A DNA stretch of 5,474 nucleotides from Bacteroidota bacterium (GTDB lineage: Bacteria; Bacteroidota; Rhodothermia; Balneolales; HLUCCA01), in NCBI GenBank assembly GCA_003448835.1, contig DLXM01000168.1, forward strand, positions 1,284 to 6,757. The letters are read 5' to 3'. Of the stretch, positions 1-5,474 are shown one piece after another. Every line of letters begins with the position of its first letter. Position 1 is the first letter of the stretch. Position numbers and translations under genes: made by a program. The notes under the pieces were generated by a model. That model was not told the origin of the DNA. It made no database searches and saw only the letters and a list, made by a program, of their open reading frames with translations.

Positions 1-10
1 CATCTAATTT

Positions 11-54
11 AAAATAAAAAAGGACAGAACATCCGCAAAAAAGATGTCCTGTCC
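11..54 (-). terminator. Rho-independent terminator of the yceI gene
   Basis: An inverted repeat pairs 22-33 with 43-54 around a 9-base loop. Read on the minus strand, the 12-pair stem is followed at once by a U-rich run (the complement of the A-rich stretch 11-21). The orientation can be judged from the stem itself: the pair 28/48 is a G-U wobble in a leftward transcript but an A-C mismatch in a rightward one. The right side also lacks a T-run for a rightward transcript. It lies about 45 bases beyond the yceI stop codon, so it most likely ends that transcript. Confidence 0.85.
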
Positions 55-98
55 CCTAAAAATCGATTTTAATTCGAAAATAATGAAGCTAAGCTCGA

Positions 99-713
99 TT
101 ACTCTTTTGTATTTCGAACTTCAAGATTGATTTCGATCGTAACTTCGTCGCCGATCACTGCAGTCTGGATATAATCTCCGGTGCCAACACCATATTCGTT
201 ACGAAGAATAGATGTTTCAGCACTGAATCCGGCGATAGTTGTGTTTTCGTTACGTGGATCCGGCATTGCACCCAACATTGTAAATGGCAATTCGATTGTT
301 TTAGTAGTTTCTTTAATGGTCAAATCACCAACAGCTACATACGTATTTTCACCCGTTGAACGGATTTCTTTACTTACGAATTTCATGGTAGGGAATTGTT
401 CCGCATTAAAGAAATCAGCAGTACGAAGGTGATTATCACGTCTTTCGTTCTTGGTATTGATACTTGCGACATCAAGAGAAATGTCAATTTTACTTCCTTC
501 GAGATTGGCCGGATCAAATAAAAGTGTTCCGCCCCATGTTTCAAAAGTTCCTGGAACCGGAGTGAAGAAGTGTCTGATTTTGAAATTTACGGCACTGTGA
601 GATGCATCGATTCTCCATTCAGGAGCATGATTGTCTGCGGATGTGACAGAAACTGTACTGTCGACATTAGTACTGAATAAAAGGGCTAAAATGAGTGCGA
701 TCGTGGTTGTCAT
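99..713 (-). CDS. YceI-family exported protein (lipid/isoprenoid-binding-type beta barrel)
   Basis: This is a complete YceI-like domain protein, 204 residues from the ATG at 713 or 217 residues from a TTG at 752. Family hallmarks are visible: W-R-I-D-A-S-H-S near the start of the mature protein, then IRHFFTPVPGTF, GGTLLFDP, the RRDNHLRTADFF block, FPTMKFVSK, and GDLTIKETTKTIELPF in the C-terminal half. Known YceI-like proteins are periplasmic or secreted lipocalin-like barrels, and some bind polyprenyl chains; the ligand here cannot be read from sequence. A hydrophobic segment (TTTIALILALLFS) followed by a Ser/Thr/Ala stretch ending TSA looks like a signal peptide, so export is likely. The start is uncertain. 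ATG713 gives a signal peptide without Lys or Arg before the core. TTG752 adds two lysines, but it lies inside an operator-like repeat, directly follows an in-frame TAA, and has no ribosome site. I prefer ATG713. The gene is monocistronic, divergent from mutS, and ends before a clear terminator. Confidence 0.9.
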   Translation of the reverse strand: MTTTIALILALLFSTNVDSTVSVTSADNHAPEWRIDASHSAVNFKIRHFFTPVPGTFETWGGTLLFDPANLEGSKIDISLDVASINTKNERRDNHLRTADFFNAEQFPTMKFVSKEIRSTGENTYVAVGDLTIKETTKTIELPFTMLGAMPDPRNENTTIAGFSAETSILRNEYGVGTGDYIQTAVIGDEVTIEINLEVRNTKE

Positions 714-737
714 GTGTATCTTTTGTTTGTGGTTTAT

Positions 738-777
738 TATTTGTTCTAACAATTAAATATATTTGTTTAAACAAATA
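738..777. promoter_or_regulatory. Tandem pair of palindromic operator-like boxes between yceI and mutS
   Basis: Two copies of TTGTT-N2-AACAA occur at 741-752 and 763-774, with centres exactly 22 bp apart, close to two helical turns. With flanks, the 18-base boxes (738-755 and 760-777) match at 15 of 18 positions. The second is a perfect 18-base palindrome, TATTTGTTTAAACAAATA. They lie 25-64 bp upstream of the preferred yceI ATG and 60-100 bp upstream of mutS, in the only divergent promoter region of the window. The arrangement suits two dimers of a transcription factor bound on the same face of the DNA. A MarR- or TetR-type repressor is a reasonable guess, but no regulator gene lies in the window, so the protein is unknown. 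Confidence 0.5.
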
Positions 778-837
778 AACGCAAGTACTAATGAAAGAGT
801 TCCTGATTCGTGTTAAAATTTTGTTAAATTCACCGTC

Positions 838-3723
838 ATGGTAAAGCAGAAAATTCAGACGCCGTTAATGCGGCAATACACAGATATTAAAGAAAAACAT
901 CCGGGAACAATTCTTTTGTTTCGGGTTGGCGATTTTTACGAAACGTTTTCGGAGGACGCCATCCTGGTCAGTAAGGAATTGGGAATAACCCTGACCAAGC
1001 GAAATAATGGGGGAGATCAGACTCCGTTGGCGGGATTCCCATTTCATGCACTGGACACCTATTTACCAAAATTAATCCGAAAAGGTCATCGTGTAGCGGT
1101 CTGCGAGCAAACCGAAGATCCTGCTGATGCAAAGGCCAGAAACAGCAAGGTGGTTGAGCGTGAGGTCACCGAAATCATGACCCCGGGTGTTACGCTAAGT
1201 GACAAATTGCTCGAGCATAAACGCAACAACTACCTCGTTTCCATCCATATTCAAGGCGACATCGCGGGAATTGCATTCAGTGATGTGTCCACCGGTGAAC
1301 TAGGACTTTCAGAAGTCCGACGCGACGCTATCGGAGCATTTTTAAGCAATATTATGCCATCCGAAATCCTGGCCTGCAAGAAACTGAAGGGTTCTTCAGC
1401 GGAGCAGTTTAAGGGCTACATCGTCACCTGGATCGACGATTGGGTTTTTGAGGGTGAGTACAGTTATGAATTACTCAAAGAGCATTTTAAAACACATTCG
1501 CTGAAGGGATTTGGAGTCGAGGACCTACAAATTGCCAGAATTGCTGCCGGTGCTTTGCTACATTATGTCCGTGAGAATCAGCGCTCTACCATGGCGCACA
1601 TCCGCCGGATTTATGCGCACGATAATGCGGAGTACATGTCGTTAGATGCATCCACGAAACGCAATCTGGAACTGACATCCAACATGAACGAAAGCGGACA
1701 AGAAGGCACGCTGGTTTCGATTCTGGATGAAACCAAGTCACCGATGGGTGCTCGATTATTACGACGGTGGATAATGCAACCGTTGCGTCATCTGGAAAAA
1801 ATTCAGGAGCGATTGGCTGCGGTGAATGAATTGGCATCCAATAATACTGTGCGTTTTGATATTCGAGATGTGCTTTCTGAGGTGGGTGATCTGGAGCGAT
1901 TGATTTCCAGGATTATGGTGGGACGATCATCGCCGCGCGATGTTGCTCAATTGAGATCGACATTGGGTTTGATTGATCCGTTGCTGGATTCCATCAGTGG
2001 ACTTAAATCTCACAAAGCCGATATCATTCGAAATCAGTTGAATCCAATTGATGAATTGCAGGTTATGATTGCGTATGCCGTGATTGAAGAACCACCGGCC
2101 AGTTTACGGGATGGTGGAGTCATTCGGGATGGATTTAATACCGAGCTGGATGAACTTCGTGATATCAGCCGAAATGGCAAGGAATATATTGCACGGATTC
2201 AGAAGGAGTTAATCGCCCGCACCGGAATCAACACGCTTAAAGTTGGCTATAATAAGGTTTTTGGATACTATATTGAAATCACGCATGTCCACAAGGAGCG
2301 AATACCTGATGATTTCATCCGGAAACAGACGCTCGTGAATGCTGAACGATATATTACGCCGGAGCTGAAAGAAATTGAAGAGAAGATTTTGTCTGCTGAG
2401 GATCGCATGATTGTTCTGGAGCAGAATTTATTTACCGATCTTTGTATAAAAATCACCGAATACACCGATAAAATCCAACTTAACGCACGTGCTATTGCCA
2501 ATATCGATGTGATTCAGAGTCTGGCAGAGGTTGCGGTCCGCAGTAGTTATGTGATGCCTGAGATCTCGAATGGGACCGAATTGGAGATCAAAGGTGGACG
2601 TCACCCGGTGGTTGAAAAATTGCTGCCGATGGGTGAGCCTTTTATCCCCAACGACATCGTGCTCAATAACGAAAAAGATCAGATCATGATCATTACGGGT
2701 CCGAACATGGCCGGGAAAAGTGTGATCCTTCGGCAAACCGGACTCATTGTGCTTTTGGCTCAAATCGGGAGTTTTGTCCCCGCGAAATCTGCCAAAATTG
2801 GGATCGTGGATAAGATATTCACGCGTGTCGGGGCATCGGACAATCTGGCAGCCGGAGAGAGTACGTTTTTAGTAGAGATGAATGAAGCGGCAAATATCTT
2901 AAATAATGCGACCCCAAGATCCCTCATTTTACTGGATGAAGTTGGGCGAGGGACCTCCACATTTGACGGACTTAGCATTGCGTGGTCGTTAGCCGAATAT
3001 TTGCATAATCAGCCCGATGTAGCTGCGAAAACCCTGTTTGCGACACATTATCATGAGTTAAATGAGCTCGAAAGCATGTATGAGCGTATTTTTAACTGCA
3101 ATGTTCAGGTCCAGGAGCACAAAGGGAAGGTGATTTTCCTCCGAAAATTGGTCAAAGGTGGGGCAGATCACAGTTATGGAATTCAGGTGGCATCCATGGC
3201 CGGACTCCCGATTGAGGTCATTGATCGTGCAAAAGTGATTTTGATGAATTTGGAAAGACATAGTCTGGACATTACAAATAAAAATGGTGAAGCAATCAAT
3301 TTGGATAGCGACCATGCTGATTCAACGAGTGGGGGCGCCACTTCCAACTCCAATGATGCAACGAATGACAACTCCGTTACTTCTGATTCCGATGATTCAG
3401 TGGTTGATACCGGAAATTCATCATCCAAGACTAAATCATCTAAAATCGACTCATCCAGCACCGATACAACAGAATCTGGTGATGGTCTATCATCAGAAAA
3501 CAGAGAAAATACCCGCACTGCTCGAATGTCACTTGATACTCGAAAAGCGATGAAAACACTGGAAAAACAACCTGAGATCCCACAATTATCTCTGTTTGCC
3601 GGGCTCAGTGATCCGCGTTGGGAGACCATCAAGAACAAACTCGAAGGAATCGATCCAAATCGATTAACCCCAATCGAAGCCCTCCTCCTGATCACCGAAA
3701 TGAAACGGGATATGGGCGATTGA
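838..3723 (+). CDS. mutS: DNA mismatch repair protein MutS
   Basis: MutS recognises mispaired and looped-out bases in newly replicated DNA and, as an ATP-driven clamp, recruits MutL. Domains run in the usual order. The mismatch-binding domain has TPLMRQY and the F-x-E motif at F33-Y34-E35 inside GDFYETF. A connector covers about 125-255. The lever and clamp region, about 265-570, contains the KVGYNKVFGYYIE block. The ATPase domain has Walker A GPNMAGKS at 621-628, Walker B LLDE at 698-701, the GRGTSTFDG signature at 703-711, and the FATHYHEL block with H737. The C-terminus has a beta-clamp-type motif QLSLF at 916-920 and ends with the LTPIEALLLITEMK helix seen in many MutS proteins. All key residues are intact. 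At 961 residues it is longer than the usual 850-900, because of a Ser/Asp/Thr-rich linker at about 822-898. The ATG at 838 fits the family N-terminus, but no Shine-Dalgarno sequence precedes it. The neighbours are not repair genes, and no mutL is in view. Confidence 0.98.
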   Translation: MVKQKIQTPLMRQYTDIKEKHPGTILLFRVGDFYETFSEDAILVSKELGITLTKRNNGGDQTPLAGFPFHALDTYLPKLIRKGHRVAVCEQTEDPADAKARNSKVVEREVTEIMTPGVTLSDKLLEHKRNNYLVSIHIQGDIAGIAFSDVSTGELGLSEVRRDAIGAFLSNIMPSEILACKKLKGSSAEQFKGYIVTWIDDWVFEGEYSYELLKEHFKTHSLKGFGVEDLQIARIAAGALLHYVRENQRSTMAHIRRIYAHDNAEYMSLDASTKRNLELTSNMNESGQEGTLVSILDETKSPMGARLLRRWIMQPLRHLEKIQERLAAVNELASNNTVRFDIRDVLSEVGDLERLISRIMVGRSSPRDVAQLRSTLGLIDPLLDSISGLKSHKADIIRNQLNPIDELQVMIAYAVIEEPPASLRDGGVIRDGFNTELDELRDISRNGKEYIARIQKELIARTGINTLKVGYNKVFGYYIEITHVHKERIPDDFIRKQTLVNAERYITPELKEIEEKILSAEDRMIVLEQNLFTDLCIKITEYTDKIQLNARAIANIDVIQSLAEVAVRSSYVMPEISNGTELEIKGGRHPVVEKLLPMGEPFIPNDIVLNNEKDQIMIITGPNMAGKSVILRQTGLIVLLAQIGSFVPAKSAKIGIVDKIFTRVGASDNLAAGESTFLVEMNEAANILNNATPRSLILLDEVGRGTSTFDGLSIAWSLAEYLHNQPDVAAKTLFATHYHELNELESMYERIFNCNVQVQEHKGKVIFLRKLVKGGADHSYGIQVASMAGLPIEVIDRAKVILMNLERHSLDITNKNGEAINLDSDHADSTSGGATSNSNDATNDNSVTSDSDDSVVDTGNSSSKTKSSKIDSSSTDTTESGDGLSSENRENTRTARMSLDTRKAMKTLEKQPEIPQLSLFAGLSDPRWETIKNKLEGIDPNRLTPIEALLLITEMKRDMGD
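3301..3531 (+). other. Low-complexity acidic Ser/Asp/Thr/Asn linker within MutS
   Basis: Residues 822-898 of MutS consist mostly of Ser, Asp, Thr and Asn, with Gly and a few Lys and very few hydrophobic residues. The segment separates the end of the ATPase and helix-turn-helix region (around MNLERHSLD, 803-811) from the conserved C-terminal tail. MutS proteins generally have a flexible, poorly conserved linker here, but about 77 residues is long. It stays in frame and the tail after it is well conserved, so it looks like a tolerated disordered spacer and not a sequence error. Its composition also produces a 170-codon open frame on the opposite strand, which is not a gene. Confidence 0.8.
3583..3597 (+). 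other. Beta sliding clamp-binding motif (QLSLF) in the MutS tail
   Basis: Codons 916-920 of MutS read Q-L-S-L-F, followed by A-G. This matches the known bacterial clamp-binding pentapeptide consensus (QL[S/D]LF), which lets MutS dock on the replicative clamp DnaN. It lies directly after the disordered linker, so the motif would be presented on a long flexible tether. The match is direct; binding itself is inferred. Confidence 0.75.
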
Positions 3724-3789
3724 CTTCATTTAAATACTGTATTTACTCTTATTTCAAAGTAGCCCATCTATTTACAGCAGGTTAGTCAC

Positions 3790-3820
3790 TTGCATATCTC
3801 GAAAAAAATTTAGTACTTTG
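3790..3820 (+). promoter_or_regulatory. Possible promoter of the cytochrome c gene
   Basis: The 161-base gap between mutS and the cytochrome gene contains TTG at 3790-3792 and TACTTTG at 3814-3820. The second element resembles the Bacteroidota -7 box TAnnTTTG but is one base short, so the match is imperfect. Transcription starting just after it would give a leader of roughly 55-60 bases. I saw no convincing mutS terminator in the gap, so read-through from mutS remains possible. Confidence 0.25.
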
Positions 3821-3873
3821 TGTATCAATTTCTTAGTCAATAGCGTAGAAGGCCGATCATCTACTCAAAATCC

Positions 3874-3879
3874 AGGAGG
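3874..3879 (+). promoter_or_regulatory. Strong Shine-Dalgarno site of the cytochrome c gene
   Basis: A full AGGAGG lies five bases before the ATG at 3885, with an A-only spacer. It fixes that ATG as the start of the cytochrome and supports the view that the upstream part of this gene is real. The mutS and yceI starts in this window have no comparable site. Confidence 0.85.
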
Positions 3880-3884
3880 AAAAA

Positions 3885-4867
3885 ATGTTTAAAAAGGTTT
3901 TACTAACCATTCTTGTGGTCATTGTTGTTGTTTTAGCTGTCGGATATTGGTACCTATCAAGTTACCTGCCAAATCCACCTGCTGCACCCGATATTCAGGT
4001 TGAAGTCACAACTGAACGTATCGAACGTGGAAACTATTTAGCCAATCATGTCTCTCTGTGTATGGATTGTCACGCCGTGAGGAACTGGGAATTTTTTGCT
4101 GCACCACCTTCCCTGAAACCATTGGTGCCGGTGGAGACCGATTTGGTCGTGATATGGGATTACCAGGTGAAGTGTATGCTAAAAATTTGACCCCCACAAA
4201 TTTGGCATCCTATACTGATGGAGAGCTTTTTAGAGCGATTACAACCGGTATCGATCGAAATGACAACGTATTATTTCCGATCATGCCGTTTCCGCATTAC
4301 GCCCACATGGCTGAAGAGGACGTTTATTCGATAATTGCTTATTTAAGAACTTTGGAGCCGGTCGAAGGCAATTATCCGGATAAAGAGCTGGACTTTCCTT
4401 TGAGCCTGATCATAAATACACTGGGTGGAACATATCAAGGACCACCGAATCCACCATCATCGTCTGACAAATTGGCTTATGGTGAATATATGGTCAGAAT
4501 TGCTGCTTGCGGCGACTGTCATTATCCCGGTGCATTGGGTCAACTCGATATGACTCGCCCGTTTGCCGGCGGGATGGAATTTAATTTGCCTGGTGGTATA
4601 ATCGTCCGGCCCGGAAACCTAACACCGGATACTGAAACCGGAATTGGGAACTGGACCAAAGAATATTTTACTGAGCGTTTCAAAATGCATGATCCGAACG
4701 TAACTCCGTACATGCCGGTAGAATTGGGACAATTTAATTCTGTGATGCCATGGACCATGTATGCTGGAATGTCAGAAGAAGACATCGGTGCAATCTACGA
4801 CTACTTGCAAACACTCGAACCGATACACAATCCAGTTGTGAAATTCACACCCCCGGCAACCGAATAA
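3885..4867 (+). pseudogene. Membrane-anchored diheme cytochrome c, disrupted by a frameshift near 4109
   Basis: Two overlapping frames, 3885-4190 and the frame ending at 4867, together encode one diheme cytochrome c, probably an electron carrier held on the periplasmic face of the membrane. Restoring one base near 4109 gives 327 residues. The N-terminus has KK followed by a long hydrophobic segment (about 5-25) and no lipobox, so it is probably an uncleaved anchor. Heme site one is CMDCH at 59-63 (nt 4059-4073). Heme site two is CGDCH at restored residues 209-213 (nt 4508-4522). Likely axial methionines follow, in PIMPF (nt 4283) and SVMPW (nt 4745). The halves are clear internal repeats: each has a LPG...NLTP block, a methionine-proline block, then EED followed by a YLxTLEP helix. 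The upstream frame keeps sense through AAPP and the downstream frame resumes at FPETIGAGGDRFG, which places the break at about 4107-4112. As written, the first product stops at 4190 with one heme site and no Met ligand. The open frame from the GTG at 4058 has a nonsense N-terminus; a later ATG is at 4154. The electron partner is unknown. A sequencing error and a true mutation are both possible. Confidence 0.85.
4107..4112 (+). other. Frameshift point in the cytochrome c gene
   Basis: Before this point the conserved protein is read from codons starting at 3885. After it the protein continues in the -1 frame (codons starting at 4109, 4112 and so on). Adding one T to the CCTTCCC tract would give a continuous A-A-P-P-F-P-E-T reading. 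No canonical slippery heptamer occurs at the junction. The T6 run at 4092-4097 lies before the conserved APP residues, so it is not the likely site of the shift. Confidence 0.75.
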
Positions 4868-4905
4868 AGTAAAATATCACATGCGATCTGATCTTGTCGG
4901 GGAAG

Positions 4906-5474
4906 TCAATGACCAGAAAAAATCGCATTTGTGAGTGCTACGAATTCCTCAGGTTGTAACGTCTCTGCACGACGACTGAGGTTGAAGTCCTTGATGATAG
5001 TTTCTTTTTGAACTGCATCAGGGACTTTGTCATTTAAAATACCTTTGAGGGCGTTCGATAATGTTTTTCTGCGCTGATTAAATGCAGTTCGGATGACGAG
5101 TTTAAGCTGAGATGGATTTGTTTCGGGTGCCTGATTATTAAATCTCAGTTTCACCACAGCACTTTCAACATTCGGTTTCGGATTGAACACGTGTCGTGAT
5201 ACATTAAAAAGTAATTCCGGCTCACTCAGTAATTGGGTTTGAACACTTAAAATGCCATACGTTTTGGATCCCGGCTTCGCAACCAGTCGGTCTGCCACTT
5301 CCTTTTGCATCATAAAAACGGCTTCATGAAACAAAGATCTGTTATCGAGCACAGAGAAAAGAATGGGACTCGTAATGTAATAGGGAAGGTTTCCGATCAC
5401 CGAAATTTTGCCTGAGTTTTCATCCAGAAAACCATTCCAATTCGTTTTTAGGATGTCCTCGTGATGGATGATCA
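4906..5474 (-). CDS. ksgA: 16S rRNA (adenine1518-N6/adenine1519-N6)-dimethyltransferase KsgA/RsmA, 3' part
   Basis: KsgA/RsmA uses S-adenosylmethionine to dimethylate two adjacent adenines in helix 45 of 16S rRNA, a late step in small-subunit assembly. The visible 188 codons cover the second half of the Rossmann domain and the whole C-terminal helical domain. The frame is open to the window edge, reading IIHEDILKTNW before the catalytic-loop motif GNLPYYIT (nt 5371-5394). That is followed by the FMMQKEVADRLVAKPGSKTY block, the HVFNPKPNVESAVVKLRF block, and TAFNQRRKTLSNALKG, all typical of the family. The valine codon GTG at 5398-5400 is internal and not a start, because it lies just before the NLPY motif and the conserved sequence continues upstream of it. 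About 80-90 N-terminal residues, including the SAM-binding glycine-rich motif, should lie beyond the right edge. The gene converges on the cytochrome gene with 38 bases between the stop codons, where I see no convincing terminator. Confidence 0.95.
   Translation of the reverse strand, partial: IIHHEDILKTNWNGFLDENSGKISVIGNLPYYITSPILFSVLDNRSLFHEAVFMMQKEVADRLVAKPGSKTYGILSVQTQLLSEPELLFNVSRHVFNPKPNVESAVVKLRFNNQAPETNPSQLKLVIRTAFNQRRKTLSNALKGILNDKVPDAVQKETIIKDFNLSRRAETLQPEEFVALTNAIFSGH

Noticed and set aside
181..432. 83-codon plus-strand frame opposite yceI
   Set aside because: It is antisense to a clear YceI domain gene, with no ribosome site and no family resemblance.
2428..2763. 111-codon minus-strand frame opposite the MutS ATPase region
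   Set aside because: It is a shadow of mutS, overlapping the Walker A coding region, with no start signal and no protein motif.
3183..3695. 170-codon open frame on the minus strand within the end of mutS
   Set aside because: It lies antisense to a well-conserved gene, is opened mainly by the codon bias of the Ser/Asp-rich linker, and its protein shows no recognisable family features.
3731..3745. Palindrome TAAATACTGTATTTA just after the mutS stop, resembling half of a LexA box
   Set aside because: The CTGT is not followed by ACAG at the needed distance, the one-base loop cannot form an RNA terminator hairpin, and such AT-rich palindromes are expected by chance.
4092..4115. Programmed -1 frameshifting at the T6 run in the cytochrome gene
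   Set aside because: Slipping at the T run would replace the conserved A-A-P-P residues with C-C-T-T, and there is no X-XXY-YYZ heptamer or clear downstream stem. A single-base loss after APP explains the data better.
4881..4928. Inverted repeat ATGCGAT/ATCGCAT between the cytochrome and ksgA ends, as a bidirectional terminator
   Set aside because: The arms are only seven bases with a 34-base loop, one arm lies within the ksgA coding region, and no U-run follows the stem in either direction.

Overview
The window is an ordinary stretch of bacterial chromosome with four genes. Gene style and sequence character suggest a member of the Bacteroidota or a related FCB-type phylum such as Balneolota or Rhodothermota. 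The supporting evidence is AT-leaning composition, mutS and yceI starts with no Shine-Dalgarno sequence, a MutS ending in a QLSLF-type clamp motif, and a KsgA with the NLPYYIT signature. This placement is an inference from family resemblance, not from a search.

Layout, left to right. Positions 11-54 hold an intrinsic terminator for the leftward yceI gene. Positions 99-713 (possibly to 752), minus strand, encode an exported YceI-family lipid-binding-type protein. Positions 714-837 are a divergent intergenic region with two tandem copies of a TTGTT-N2-AACAA inverted repeat, 22 bp apart, which look like an operator. Positions 838-3723, plus strand, encode the mismatch-recognition ATPase MutS, 961 residues, with a long Ser/Asp/Thr-rich linker before its C-terminal clamp-binding motif. 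Positions 3724-3884 are a leader with a strong ribosome binding site. Positions 3885-4867, plus strand, carry a membrane-anchored diheme cytochrome c whose reading frame is broken by an apparent one-base loss near 4109. Positions 4906-5474, minus strand, hold the C-terminal part of the 16S rRNA dimethyltransferase KsgA/RsmA, which runs off the right edge and converges on the cytochrome gene.

The four genes do not form one pathway. Two are housekeeping (mutS, ksgA) and two encode envelope proteins (a YceI-like protein and a c-type cytochrome). yceI and mutS are divergent, so the repeat pair between them could influence either one; by position it mainly sits in the yceI promoter zone. I found no CRISPR array, mobile element, tRNA, rRNA or defence system. 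The points most worth a second look are the paired operator-like boxes, the cytochrome frameshift and the MutS linker. I see no support for a wholly new biological system here.
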